Source: Dicaeum eximium
Lineage: Eukaryota > Chordata > Aves > Passeriformes > Dicaeidae
Assembly: GCA_013396995.1 (NCBI GenBank)
Contig: VWZP01004604.1
Coordinates: 278,001 to 342,000, forward strand
Direction: 5' to 3'
DNA length: 64,000 nucleotides
The notes under the pieces were generated by a model that saw only the letters and a list, made by a program, of their open reading frames with translations, had not been told where the DNA came from and did no database searches. Below, piece after piece: positions 12,446 through 24,454 of this stretch (the first letter of the stretch is position 1; the number at the start of each line of letters is the position of its first letter). Position numbers and translations under genes: made by a program.

Positions 12446-13418
12446 CTGCAAAAAGTGAAGCAATAACCTTTACCACCTCTCAGTTTTGGCACCAATAGAA
12501 GTTCCAGATAAATTGTTAGATTGTGGTCATACAGATGAGTGATTTCTTCAAGAAACTCCTCTGGAGCAACTAGCGCTCATTGTCACATTTTCCAGATATT
12601 TTAATCTCAATTCTTAGGTATTTCTGAACCAGAAAACTGAATTTTTGCTCAAATGGAAGAATTATAAAAAACAACTGGACTTTCTCTAAGATTCTTCTAT
12701 TCAGTTCATTTGCTATTATGGACTGTTACACTCTATTATGCAATTATTATTCTCTCTGATCCAGAGGAGCTCATCTTTTCTCTGCACCCCAAGCAGTCCA
12801 CCTGAGTAACAGAAACACAATTCAATACTTAACCTAACTATAATTAATTTGGTATTGTGAGGGGTTTTTTTTCTGATGTGCGTGCTCTAAATATCTTTCT
12901 CACACTTGTGGGAAAGTTACAGAAGATTGATGAGGACGATTGTAAACACACTCAAGTGACTTGCAGTAGGGGTGCAAAACCCCACATATATGATATTAAT
13001 TGTTGTTTAATCTTGTGTGTTTGGCAAGCGGAACACCTGTGTTCAGATAATCCAGGCTGTGATAGACTCACAAGGCATCTTATGGGACATGCTGGAGATT
13101 GCTGCCCAGCTGTGGGAAACATCAAAGCACTGTGGTACTACAGCTGTGTGAATCCCTGGCACAGAGGGAAGGGAGCAGGTGTGGCAATCTGGCATGGACC
13201 AAGCCCTGCAGTGCTGGTGCTCCCACCTGGGCTCTCACTCGGGCCCCTCTGCCGCGAGGCTTCCCCGCGTGGTGAGGTAACAAAAATCAATGTATTCTTT
13301 GCATCTGCAGTTTTGTGGTTGCTCACTCGAGGTTCTTATCTCATAAGGTGGCGTTACCTTAATGTTCAGCCAGCTACACTTTCTGTTGCCTTCCAATTAA
13401 ACAGCATAAAAAGATTAC
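12446..13418 (-). other. COBLL1: COBLL1 intron with GC-rich block
   Basis: A 973-bp phase-1 intron. About 13040-13290 is distinctly GC-rich with clustered CpGs (gccgcgaggcttccccgcg) and stays open on the plus strand for 195 codons (12857-13444), running into the exon at 13419. No protein family is recognisable in that reading, so it is not called a gene. A degraded LTR is possible but unproven. Confidence 0.8.
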
Positions 13419-13563
13419 CAGGCTCATTACTGCTTTCACTTTGATCTTCGGGTGCTCTAGAGGGTGGTGAGGGCGCCTTGCGCTTCATCCTGCGTAGAGA
13501 GGAGTTCACGGAAGCAGTGTCACTGAGCGGCAGGGAACCTTTCCTCACTAATCCCACAGGGGC
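13419..13563 (-). CDS. COBLL1: COBLL1 visible exon 7: second KRAP-type motif
   Basis: The 145-nt exon starts in phase 0 after a strong cccttcccag acceptor and ends with one base before GTAATC. It holds 48 codons: APVGLVRKGSLPLSDTASVN, then SSLRRMKRKAPSPPSRAPED. The LRRxKRKAPSPPS block matches mammalian COBLL1 and is a second KRAP/SH3-ligand motif. The exon is locally GC-rich (GGCGCC, GCGC) compared with the introns. The split Val codon (G|TA) joins it to the next exon. Confidence 0.94.
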
Positions 13564-15473
13564 CTGGGAAGGGAGACACGGCAGGAAGATTATTAGCAAT
13601 CAGTGAAAAACAGCGAATTAGCTCCAGTAATTATTCTCCAAAAGTATTTTTAATATTCATTTGTGAAAGAGAGAACGTATTACCAAACGTATTGTGTTTT
13701 TCATCTTAATTCCTCCAAGGAGTTGTTTTCTAAAAAAAAAAGATTTTCTCAAGTAATTGAATATATTCACAGATGTGCAACACAGAGCAATAAAAGAAAA
13801 TCAGTTGTTACATATAGTCTAAAAGAGAATTCGAATTCTTTTATGGCCAAGGGCTATTCTACCAATCCAAAATAAATCTTTTCTAAAAGTAGCTAAAATC
13901 GATGTGGAAAGAAGTTTCAACTACATCCTACCACAACAATGTAACACTGTTTCCTTCTCCATTCTTTCAGCAGCAGTCCTAACTGGCCCGTATATGTAAT
14001 TATTATTAATTTCTTTCCCTCCCTGAAATACATGAGTGATCATTAAAAGTTTTGGAATACCTGATTTCAAAACTTATCAAGTCCAACTATCTTATAATAT
14101 TTAAGAAAGTTAAATTTAGTAAGTTACAAAAAAGAAGTTATAGTACCTACTGATGTTGCAGCATAGTAATGTCCTCATTATTGTAGCAAAAGTAAAAAAT
14201 CTTAATTCACAAATAATCAAAACAATTAAAAAATGGACAAAGGATACCTGCTGAAGACCTCCCATTTTTATGATTTGCAGTCCAATTGCATTTGAAGCTG
14301 TTTTTAGAAACACATTCTCTGTCTCAAAATGACAGTGGTTGTAAATTTTCCTGCCGTTCTTAACTACAGTTTGCCTTATGCTGAAGAAAATTATATCCAC
14401 ACCTACTAGATGGACAATGTTCAGGATCCCAGCAATAAAAGAATGCATTTTGGAACTGGACACAGCTGTCTGTTTCTGTAGTAATTGTGATTCCTTTCCC
14501 TTGTCTTCTCAACAATATAAGGAAATCCTTCAGTGACATTCATTTCTGTCTAGAAGGATTCACACAGCAGTTGGGTGTGGGGTCATCTCTGGAGAACTTC
14601 TCTGTGCTTCAATTAACCCGCCCACTTCACAAAGCACAATATCAAGGAACAGAGGAGGCATAAAGACACCCACATGTTCTTGTTTCACTGACAATCCTTT
14701 CAAACACATCAGACAATAGAATTGTTGACCGTGTCAATTTCCATGGAAAAAGATGCTTATCATTTAGAAAGCTACCACTGAACAAATATCCAGAGATTCC
14801 ACAGTAAGTGGAATATTAAAGACCAAAAGCTAGAGTATTTGGTTCTATACAATCAAATCTATAAAGAAAATTACAACAGAAGATACTGGCACAAGGTGTC
14901 TGTCAGGCAGTGTTTGGCAGCTCCTGTGAGACTGCAGTACAATACCTGAATGAATGAACAGGGCTTTGAGTGAAAAACTATCCTCCGAGCCACCCTGGGC
15001 ACCCTCAGTCATCTGCTTTGTCCCAGCCTGGTATCAGGTACAACAGATCCACAGATACTGCACTATAAGGAGCACCACTGCCCAAAAATGCACACACAAT
15101 TCTACCCACCACTCTAATGCCAAAGCAAGCAACTCAAACCTTTTATAGCAAAGCAAGAGTCACAGTTTAAGAGAGAAAACACAAAGACAAGGTGGAATGT
15201 TCTTTTAAGAACACCAGAGTATAGGAACACAGCACTCCTAATTAGAAATACTTGCATGCTTGAGTAGTTTTTAAACAAGTCAGTTTCTAAATTAAAATGT
15301 CACACAACAAAAAACACTTCACACTTTTGTAATTTCTTATTCACAGTTCCAAAATAGCTCTTAAAAAGTAAAAACAATTAATAGTACCGAGCCTTTGAAT
15401 TTATTCAGGAGGGGATATCAAATACAATATTATTTCCCCAAATGAGGCTTTTTTTGTTGCCCAAGTATTTCCT

Positions 15474-15620
15474 CCTCGCAGTTGGGCAGCTGTGTCTGTC
15501 TCCTCTCTGGCAGCTGTGCACAGAGCCACATTTCCCATTCCAAGGTCTGCCTCCCCCTGCTCCAGGCAGGCTCCCTCGGGACCCGCAGCGAGCTCTGCGC
15601 GCGCCCACTCGGCTGCGCAG
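15474..15620. promoter_or_regulatory. CpG-rich islet inside COBLL1 intron (possible internal promoter)
   Basis: About 150 bp is clearly GC-rich, and 15575-15620 packs several CpGs (cgggacccgcagcgagctct, gcgcgcgcccactcggctgc). The surrounding intron is AT-rich with few CpGs. Stops are scarce in several frames on both strands, as expected from composition alone. A transcript starting here on the minus strand could join the exon at 13563 and yield a protein lacking the Cobl domain. This is inference from composition only; no core promoter element was identified. Confidence 0.3.
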
Positions 15621-18600
15621 ATGTCACCAGAGTTCCCTTCTGCACACAACAAGTGTATGTGCAGGGGGGGAATAATGTTCTCAGCATAAGAGCACAAATG
15701 CTACTAGAAGATTTTTATAAGCCTTTCCACTGCCCTTTGCATCCAAAGAAACAAACAATTTGCAAAGAGAGATTTCAAGAAAGTACTAAATGTTCCAGTT
15801 AAGGTTCAAGTGTTGAACAGATTTTCTCAGGAATTATTCAACATATGAATATTAAGAGCTTTCAAATCCTAACAAAGGCTGTAATGTGAAAATAGTACTT
15901 TAAACAGATGGAAAAAAAATTTTAATTATGTTATTAAGACATATCTGACAAAGCTTTGGAATATACATCTGGGTGTTCATGTGTCATACCAACTGCCTAT
16001 GATAACCAGTGCTTTATCAGTTACATTTAAATTAAAATTCTTGTTAGGATCACTAAAGTAATTAACTGTGTTTATGCAGAAACACCATTGAACTCTGTCA
16101 TAACTTCCATAACATATGCAGGAGTTCTACTTTTAACACTATACACCCTCTTCATCCTGCAACAAGCAAGGGTGGTTTTAAAACTTTTTAGTCTCACATT
16201 TGGCACCAAATCCCACCCAATGCAAACAGATGCCAGTGCTTCCCAAGTTCCAGGCCCTGTAAGCAGTGGCAGACAGTGCCTTGCCCTTTCTTTCATTTCA
16301 AAGAAAGCAAATATAGGTAATTGAGGCACAGTAATTTTGAAGCTGCAATAAAAGCAAAAAACCAAAAAGCATTTGGGAATGAATACAGTGGTAGTGGGGC
16401 ATTTCAGTGTGCTGGAAAGCCTACCTCAAACCAAGGGTCACTAGGCAGAGATTTTCATATCACCACATCCTACCTCTTTGGCACCATACATATCTATGTT
16501 TAACCAAGATATACAGGTGACTGTATCATGTAGGGATAGCAAAGCACATTGCTACTCATATTGCTAAAATTTCTTTCTTCCCTTTGTGTATGCAGGCATA
16601 TGTCCAAGGAGTAACAGAAAAAAAATATGTATTTGCTCCTAGAATAACTCACGTGCTCAATTTCTATTACATGGCTTAAGCTTCCCAATATACTTAAACT
16701 TATCCTAAGTACTACAAAGGAAGTAATAGACCTCTGATCCATTGGAAAGAAAAGACATACAGAATATATTTGAAGAAACTCAGCTGGTGATATTCTATCC
16801 AAACAACCAATATGACTATTTTCTCCTAGGATTTATCTTGCTGCTACAGAAGCAAGTACAATAAAGGAATAAAGTTATGCATTTGATATACTGAAAAGTG
16901 GATGCATGCAACATTCACCACCAATTCTGAAACATTTCAGAATATCGGATTATCTTCATGCAAACTTCAGGTAGGCCTGAGCACTCTCTTCCTGACTCTA
17001 CCCAAAACTTCCCTGCTGTCCACAGTGCTCAATGCATCATTGCCCAACTTCTCCTTTGAAGAGCTGACCACCAAGTTGCAGGCAAGCAAGCCTCTGGTGT
17101 AATTTCTTCAGCATGGAACTCACCCCTCACAGAAATCCTAACTAAGCTGTCCTGTGACAACAAAAAAATCTTTTCAGAAGCATTTTATGGTTTAAGTTGC
17201 TTCCCACCCTTCCCCCATTCTCCCATCTTCTTTTTCCCTTTTTTTTTTTTTAAGAGGTAGCCTGGAGATTTATATTTCTTTACGAGCTAGGGTTGTGTAA
17301 GTTAACAGCAATTTGTATTTCTACAGTTGAGAAGATCTATTCATTCTTTTAAACTGTAAATGTTTTAACTAAAAATCTTCACTTGTTCCTACCCGAGCAT
17401 AGTTTACACATGCTCCTAACAATAACTGCAAACAGGGTAAGAAGAGAAACATTAATAGGATGAAATGCAGATGTATCAGTCTACCTTTTATAAATAAAAC
17501 AGTAGGAAGAAAATCAGCTGTGGCATTTTGGGCATAATCAAATACTTTTCTTTTAAAGTAGTGTTATTACTAGAAAATTGAAACCACTTTTATGAAAACT
17601 GTGAAGATACACACAGCAAATTATACAACAACACTTTGCAAAAACCCTTGAGAGTCCTCTCTATTTGCAAGTGTATATAACTTGCTAGTTCTAAACATAC
17701 TTCTGACAAAAATCATCTTTCCCAGAACTAGAACTGACAAACAAATGAGAGATTTCAATATTACAGACTAACATGCTCATTTCCCACCTGATTGAACATA
17801 CAAATTTGCTGGAAAAACATTAACAGTTTAAGCTTACTAGGCATCTTCCAAATCTCATGTAGAAAAATAATGTAATCATGCTATGTAATACTTGTAAAAG
17901 GTAACCTGTCATCCACTGTACTATTTTCTCCTCTAAAAATAGGGCCATGTCCCTAAAAATGAATTCTATAATCACCTTGAAATGGAGGCAGAAAAAATTC
18001 CAACCCTCATATCAGAGTGTTAACTACTCACACAAAGAGAAAGCAGTTTCTTTAATGGAAAATTAGCAGAGAAGCTGTAGGAGGTAAACATTAAAACCCT
18101 TTTTCAAACTGTGAGAAACTGGACTACAATATGTTGAGAATTTGAAGAAAGACAACAGTGAGAACTCTGTTCCCTTAAAGTTGGCTCATTTCACTGTTGT
18201 CTGATGTTACTACTTTGACAGATTTCTCTCAAAACTAGGCAGACAGTTCATCCAGGCAAAACTGACATTTCACTTTGTCTTCCTTGTGGATGTTACAAAA
18301 GAGATTTGTCCATAATAGGGCCCATGCAGACGGTCATCATGGTCCATAGAAGAAATAAAGTATGCACCCAGCCTGCCAAGTAAACAGAAGGGCAGGCTAT
18401 GGAACTTTGTTAAAAGCAGTATGATTTGCAATGAATGCTTCTTGTAAGACAAAAGGAGATAAAAAGTAACCCTCAAAATAAAAAAGTATATCTTCACTTT
18501 TGTAAATTAACTTCACTGGGCACTGAACATGCAGTGAAATTCCCAGACATGGTAAATATCCCAGTGAACACACCAATCTGCCTGGTGAGCAGCCTGAGAG

Positions 18601-18849
18601 AGACCAAGTCCTACCAGCAGGACACACATTTTCAACAGCAGAGAGTAAGATAGACCAAATTCTTATATTGTTTACAATGAAATACTTGTGATCTAGTGTG
18701 ACCATTTCACTGGCCTCATGTACTGAAAGCTGACATGGATCAAGTGAGACCTTTTGAAATAATTTGGTCACACCTTCTGTTGAAAACAAGTTCTTACACT
18801 TTTTTATTGGTTGGAACATGTCAAGGAACATGTCAAACATTTCCAGCAA

Positions 18850-19760
18850 AGAAGCTTCTGCCATTTCTTATGAGTGACCTATTCCAACAGTCAGTTCTCA
18901 CAATGGTGAGACTTGTTCTTCAGTCTCAATGGAATTTCCTCTGGAGAAGCTAATGCCCATTGGTTCTCATCCTGCCACATGCACCCTTGTGAAGAATATA
19001 CTTCAGATTTCTCCACAGCACCATACAGATATCAGAAGAATGTGATTAGATACTATCTGAGCCTTCTTTCCATTAAAACACTTATTTTCTCCAAATCTTT
19101 AAACATCATGGTGGCCTGTTTTCAATCTTCATCTTGAACTGCAGGAAACAAATTTGGACACAGTAGCGCAGGTGTAGCATAAAATTACTGAGTACACTGG
19201 ATTCAAGGTGGATGACATGACCAGACCCCAGCCTGCACTGGTGCTTGGGATTACTTCCCTCCAGGTAGAGATTTTAATATGAATCTTTTTAAAATCTCTT
19301 TCAGCCTGTCACTGCCTCCCTGAGTGGTGGCTGGAGTGGTGGCCTCTCTGCCCATTTTGGTGCTGACTTCAAGTTTGTTGAAGATGGACTCAGTTCCATG
19401 ATGAAGATTGTTTATAAAGATATTTCACAGTACTGGCCATACTACCAACTTCTTGGGAACTCCACATTACATTATGACTTGTTGTTTGAATTGCAGCCAC
19501 TTTTGAACTGCAGCCACTTTTTGTCCTGTGTTGTGTTTCATCTGTCTGGTTTGTATCTCACTTTCTCAAGAAAAAATTTGAGGTAGACTGTGATGAACAC
19601 CTTGCTAAATAAAAGGTAAATGACCTCATCATTTATCCTTGGATTTCTGCTTGCCACTAATTTACAAATTTCTTGGTCATGACATCTTCTGCCACTTGAA
19701 GCACCAGGCTTGCTTTTGCATTCCTAAGAGGACCTCTGCACATCCAAGAAGTATCTATGT
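18850..19760 (-). mobile_element. Degraded CR1 LINE copy (3' part), about 0.9 kb
   Basis: Read on the plus strand, the segment follows the antisense of CR1 ORF2/3' sequence in the usual order. It has a stretch like cctctggagaagctaatgcc, then atgcacccttgtgaagaat, then tttggacacagta, then a block around gtttataaagatatttcacagtactgg. The element's sense strand is therefore minus, the same as COBLL1. It is strongly diverged and has no intact ORF, so it is an old insertion. The match is from memory of the CR1 consensus, and the boundaries are approximate. Confidence 0.75.
19488..19521. repeat. 17-bp tandem duplication
   Basis: Two adjacent 17-bp units, gaattgcagccactttt and gaactgcagccactttt, differ at one base. 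They lie inside the old CR1 copy and look like a local slippage or duplication event. Confidence 0.9.
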
Positions 19761-21531
19761 ATGTATTTCAGGGAATTGTTCTGCCCCCTTTTATTTTTGA
19801 ACTTGAGCTCTTTGAGTAGCACATTGAAATAAGACTGTTTTAAAACATTTAAGTGTTTGTTTTTATGTCTATTCCTACTCTCACTTAGGAGAATGGACTA
19901 CTCTTGTACTGCAAGAAGGCTGTGTCTGAAAATGTCTCAGTACTCTTCCAAGCAGCAACTTCTTTCTCCAAGGAAGTCTCCCACAGGATCCTTATCAGGA
20001 GTTCTCTGATCAAGTTGAGCAATATGTACTATGCCAAATTCATTCATTAGATGATAGGAGGGTAGATACCACAAGACAAAATATTTTACTTGATTTAATA
20101 ACATTCAAAGGAAAGAGTAAATATCTGTCCACATTTAAGTCCCAAGCGCTACATTTTCTGATGATTTCTGAATCACTGTGCAATCAAATCCTAATGAGAG
20201 AGAAGTCACCTTAAAAAAGCATGCCAAAGGCCTCTAAGTTTTAAGTGAGTTACACAAAGTTGTACAAAAGAGAAAATAAACACAAAAATATAACTTTATC
20301 TGGATGTCCTCTCTTTGTAAGCTATTCAACTTCAGTCAGATCACTTTAGATCACTAATAAATGTCAGTACAAAATAATAAATCTAAGCAATTGTTTGAGT
20401 GACAGCCAAGCAGTCATACATTACTTTTAGACATAATAGGACATTAATCATTTAAAGCATGTTAACATTAATAAGCTATTTCTTAAGAAATTGAATTCAA
20501 TTAAAAGAGAAACATGGTGAAGTAAAAAAAAAAAAAAATCATTATTTTCTTACTCTCCCCAAAGGTTCCTTTTACTAAAATTCAGAAAGAATCCTTTGTC
20601 TTCTTCAAATGATAAAGCTTTTCAGCAGGACACAATACACAAAGGCAGAACTTCTGTTAAACAGTGCTCTCTTGTGGTTCTGTGCATCAGTGAAAGACTA
20701 AATCACTGTATAAAGGTATGAAATTTCTTGTCGCCAAGTCTAACCCAAAATTAATCCCTCAGACTTGGATTTCCTTTAGTTCTGCATTTAATTTTTCTAG
20801 CATGTCAATATGGTCTCATATCCAAAGACCACCTTTAGATACTGTATTCAAAGCAAAGTATGAAATAAATTTAAAAATATATATAACAAAAATTTTAACC
20901 TTGACCTTTAATCGGAATTCCCAATTGACAACATGTGCAATACCAGGACAGCAGTTAATGCATCAATTCTCACAAATTCCATAGGCAGAATTTCTGCATG
21001 TCATGGGATATATATAGAGGTTACTCAAATACATAGCCCAGATCTTGTAGCTTAAATAAAATACAGCCCAATTTTTAAAGTAAAAAAATCTTACTTTAAC
21101 TTGCTGGGAACAATGTTTAGACTGCTTCCCATGCCCACTTTTTTTCTACTATATAGTGTAAAGAACAAACTGCTCATTATCCCATGTAACTAGAACATTC
21201 AAACTTAACAGGAATAATTAAACTCCAATTACTAGTTGTAATAGAGACCACCTTCTTGTATGTAAATATATAAAGTATTCATCTAAAAGAATAAAAAGGT
21301 GCTTACAAGACCAATTTATATAAAACGTTGGTTTTACCTTTTCAAAACACCGAAGCTATTTTTGGTTATAAAGTTTAAAAGGAATGCATCGTTCAATTTC
21401 TACAGTTATTTTCTATCTAGATTTTTTTAAAAGCAATTACTTCACTTTTATTTTCCATTAACTTCAAGCCTCATGCTATATTAACAATTATGTCTGTACA
21501 TTTTAAGGGAAGTGAAGCCAGTGTAACTGAC

Positions 21532-21771
21532 CTGTTCACTCCTATCAAAGCTGTTGGATTTCACAATATCAGGTGTAGGTGTGGCTTGGGCTCGTGTGAG
21601 GTCCTGGGGAGCGCTCCGGGAGTTGGGCATGGGGGGCAGAGGAGCTCTCCTCTTCTTGGGCATTTCAGCTGGCAGGGTGTTGGAGTCGTACTGCTTGCTG
21701 ACAGTGTTAGATCTTGTGATGAATGCTGGCCTTGGCTTGCTCATCAATGGTGTTGCTGGGGCACTGGCAGC
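21532..21771 (-). CDS. COBLL1: COBLL1 visible exon 6: first KRAP-type proline motif
   Basis: This 240-nt exon contains exactly 80 codons in phase 0, between a cccctcaag acceptor and a GTCAGT donor. It encodes AASAPATPLMSKPRPAF, a Ser/Thr-rich stretch (RSNTVSKQYDSNTLP), and PKKRRAPLPPMPNSRSAPQD. KKRRAPLPP is the KRAP-type motif shared by COBL and COBLL1. In COBL such motifs bind syndapin-family SH3 proteins, so SH3 binding is a reasonable inference here. The exon ends KSNSFDRSEQ. Confidence 0.95.
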
Positions 21772-21895
21772 CTTGAGGGGTGGGAAATAAAAAGAAACCC
21801 AAGTTGCATACATCTTCTGGAAAATAATCAACAGTATTGTTTGCTCAATCTGAATATGTTTCTAGAAGTTTTCCTTATGCAAAGTTACACCTTAC

Positions 21896-21990
21896 TTGTT
21901 CTCTTTTCTTCTTGTTTCGTTGAAAAAAGCTGAAAAATCCTTTGTTTTCTTTCTCCTTCAGAACATCTATGTTTTCAGATTGGTAGGAGC
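21896..21990 (-). CDS. COBLL1: COBLL1 visible exon 5: lysine-rich FFSFF segment
   Basis: The 95-nt exon begins with two bases completing a Gly codon after an attttag acceptor and ends on a complete Gln codon before GTAAGG. It encodes SYQSENIDVLKEKENKGFF, then SFFQRNKKKREQ. The motif KEKENKGFFSFFQR followed by a basic cluster is a COBLL1 signature; COBL has a similar GFFKVNKR-type element. The cluster is highly charged and could bind acidic partners or membranes, but that is inference. It is separated from the next exon by only 124 bp. Confidence 0.94.
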
Positions 21991-22795
21991 CTAAAATAGA
22001 AAACAGTAGTCCTAGATGTTATTTCATGCAGAGATCATTTCTCCTGCATTCTTACTATTTTCACTGTGTCATAAACCTCCTACAATGATGCACAAAACAC
22101 ATCATAAATCATCTCTATTAATAATTTTTCTAGGTGCTGCAAAATGAACAGTTTGCCTATCATCCATGTTCTTCCTCTCTTCTCAGAGCTCATGCTATGG
22201 TTCATATCACAAAGGCAGCAAAAGGGAAAAAGAGCATCAGACTTTTCACCTCTCCATTCCTACTGGCTTAAATTTATGGCAAAGTGTAAAGTGGGACAAG
22301 CCAGGCCCCAGCCTGCACGTGGTGTAACTATGGAGAAAGATCACCCAAACACTCAATCCGTGCACACACAACTGCCTGGCAGTCATAGCGAGGACAGTCC
22401 AACTTGTTCTCATTATCTTGCAGAATTTATCCTCCTTAAATTGCTTAATTCATGCAGAGGATTTGTAAATTGCATGGCTGACTTTTTTAAAATTTTACTA
22501 GACTGAGTTTTCTTAAAGAAATCCCACTGAATGCACATGTAATGAGCAACAGAAATCAGCAAGTCTGGTAAAAGTATCAATATAAACATGACCCTAAATT
22601 GAATAAACTGATCTAGGGTAAAACCATACAAAAATACTTTCTATATAGCTGTGAATATCCAATTCTGCACTATCATTTGCAATATGCATTTAAGACAGGA
22701 CAGAGATATTCCTCATGTCACAGTTAAGCAGATGTTGTAATAGAAGCAGATGCTAATGTCCCATAAGCTTCACTGCCTATTGCAATAAATCATAC
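21991..22795 (-). other. COBLL1: COBLL1 intron downstream of microexon
   Basis: An 805-bp phase-1 intron with a GTATGA donor and an attttag acceptor. No repeats or other genes were recognised. Confidence 0.82.
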
Positions 22796-22834
22796 CTTGA
22801 AAAGATGGTAAATTTAAATCAACTGGTGATGTGG
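22796..22834 (-). CDS. COBLL1: COBLL1 microexon (39 nt, 13 codons)
   Basis: Between a tttctgtag acceptor and a GTATGA donor lies a 39-nt segment with phase 1 at both ends. Joined to its neighbours it reads A-TSPVDLNLPSFQ and then G, giving MDVSQ-ATSPVDLNLPSFQ-GSYQ. Mammalian COBLL1, as I remember it, has an insert of the same 13-residue length beginning ATS at this exact place in some isoforms. The position, length, phase and initial residues support a real, optional exon. Its function is unknown; it lengthens the linker between the Cobl region and the basic FFSFF segment. It is far too short for ordinary ORF calling. Confidence 0.82.
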
Positions 22835-24454
22835 CTACAGAAAGACAAAAAGAAAGAAAATGTGAATCTGAATCAAGGATGCAGTAGTAACATACAAACA
22901 GAAAAATTAACTGGGTAGTTTGCAGAAGTAAAAGGATGTCAATCTTTACTGCCTAATACTTAAATCATTCAAGAACTTGAGCCTGAAGACATGCAACACA
23001 GACTGCAACTGCACATAAGTAGGAAGGCTCCACTTATATTTCTGAAGCAAAGAGAAAAATCAGTATGTAGAATAGTTTGCTCTGGTTTGGATGGTTAGGC
23101 AGTCCAAACTTGGAAAGCAAAGAGGAATGTAAAATTAAAATATAATATCAATAAAATAAAATTTGAGTTTAAATTCTATTAAGTAAAAGATACACCTCAC
23201 CATTTACTTTCATAAAGATAATGGAAAATTCAGAGCTTTGAACCTGCCTGCAGAATTGAAATGCTGAACTACTTCGTATTAAGAGAACTGAAAAATATCT
23301 AAATTTCCTAGCAGGGCACTGCTGTGTGCCCTGTATGCCCTTCTCAGGACTTTTGGCTCTTGCTTCAAGTGAAACACACATCATATCTTGCAAAGAGCAG
23401 CTTTTCCAGTCTGTAGAAGAAAGCAGTAAATAACCAGACAAAAAACCAAATAATGCACTTGGGAGCACATGCAGTCAAAGTAACACATTTAGGCATAGTA
23501 AAATATGTTGGTTTACAGTGTGGAAGAGAAACATATTTCATTTTTGTTTTCTCTATGGAAAAATGAAATACTGTCCAAATCTGTCATTCTGACCTTTAGC
23601 AAGTAAACTGAGAAAACTCTTGAAATTGTAACCACCAAACAGAAAGGTTACCATATTTAGGCAGAAAGAGAGGCAAAGACAAACAAAACCCCAACAAGTC
23701 CCACAAGTTTTAAGCAGAAATAAAATCAAGCAAATAAAACAGTGGTCAATACCAAGAGTGAGTCAATCAATATTACTGCTGTCTACACTCAGGTAAAATT
23801 TCCTGTGAGAAATGTCTGAAATGGAACAAACCACACTGTACAGAATTTTTAATTACAGTATAGCAAACCTGTCACCTGTCCAGATGAAGTTAAAATCTGG
23901 CCTAGGAATATCTGTACAAAATATTAGAAAGCTAGTACATTGTGTCCCTGTTGGACCAGAATTAAAAAGACAATTATTATTCCTTCACGATCTGTAAAAT
24001 TAGCAAGCAGCACTCAGAAATATACATAAAGATACCAGAAAACTCTAAAGCTTTTAAAATTTTAAATTATTTTAAAGAAAACTAATTTTTTCCAACATTT
24101 CTGTTCTTTTCAGGTCATCATGATGTCATGTAGGAGATAAGAGAAATAGGGTGTTGTTGGAGGTTTTGGGGAAGGTGTGAGGGAAGGAAAAGAAGCCTTT
24201 ACATTTAAGTGAGATTTATACTCAGTTAACTCTGCTGGTAGTGAACATTTGGTTAGAAAATAAAACTTTTATACAGCACTTCTGAAAACAGAAGTCCAGG
24301 TACAAATGAGTCAGTTCCAATTTTGTGGAAGACCAATTAAATATATATATTAAATTTCTAGGAAATATTTTCATAAGTAAAAAACCCAACAACACGTATA
24401 CAATTATCAAGCAGTTATCTTTTATATAACAGCAAGTTACAAAAGTTATCTTAC
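22835..24454 (-). other. COBLL1: COBLL1 intron upstream of microexon
   Basis: A 1.6-kb phase-1 intron with a GTAAGA donor and a tttctgtag acceptor. AT-rich; nothing else was recognised. Confidence 0.82.

Larger units (their letters stand above)
13564..21531 (-). other. COBLL1: COBLL1 intron, 8.0 kb, with CR1 LINE and CpG-rich islet
   Basis: The longest internal intron, phase 0, with a GTCAGT donor and a cccttcccag acceptor. It holds a CpG-rich islet at about 15474-15620, a long, degraded CR1 copy at about 18850-19760 and a 155-codon minus-strand open stretch at 18397-18864 that matches nothing I recognise. The rest is AT-rich and anonymous. Confidence 0.85.

Noticed and set aside
14050..14110. 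CR1-like phrase (cttatcaagtccaac)
   Set aside because: Only about 15 bases resemble the CR1 3' end and the flanks do not fit, so it is below what I can support.
15401..15697. Overlapping open frames of 60-106 codons on both strands
   Set aside because: Several frames are open at once because the patch is GC-rich. None has a recognisable domain, so it is treated as a compositional effect of the CpG islet.
21490..21933. Plus-strand open frame of 147 codons
   Set aside because: Antisense shadow covering two COBLL1 exons and the short intron between them.
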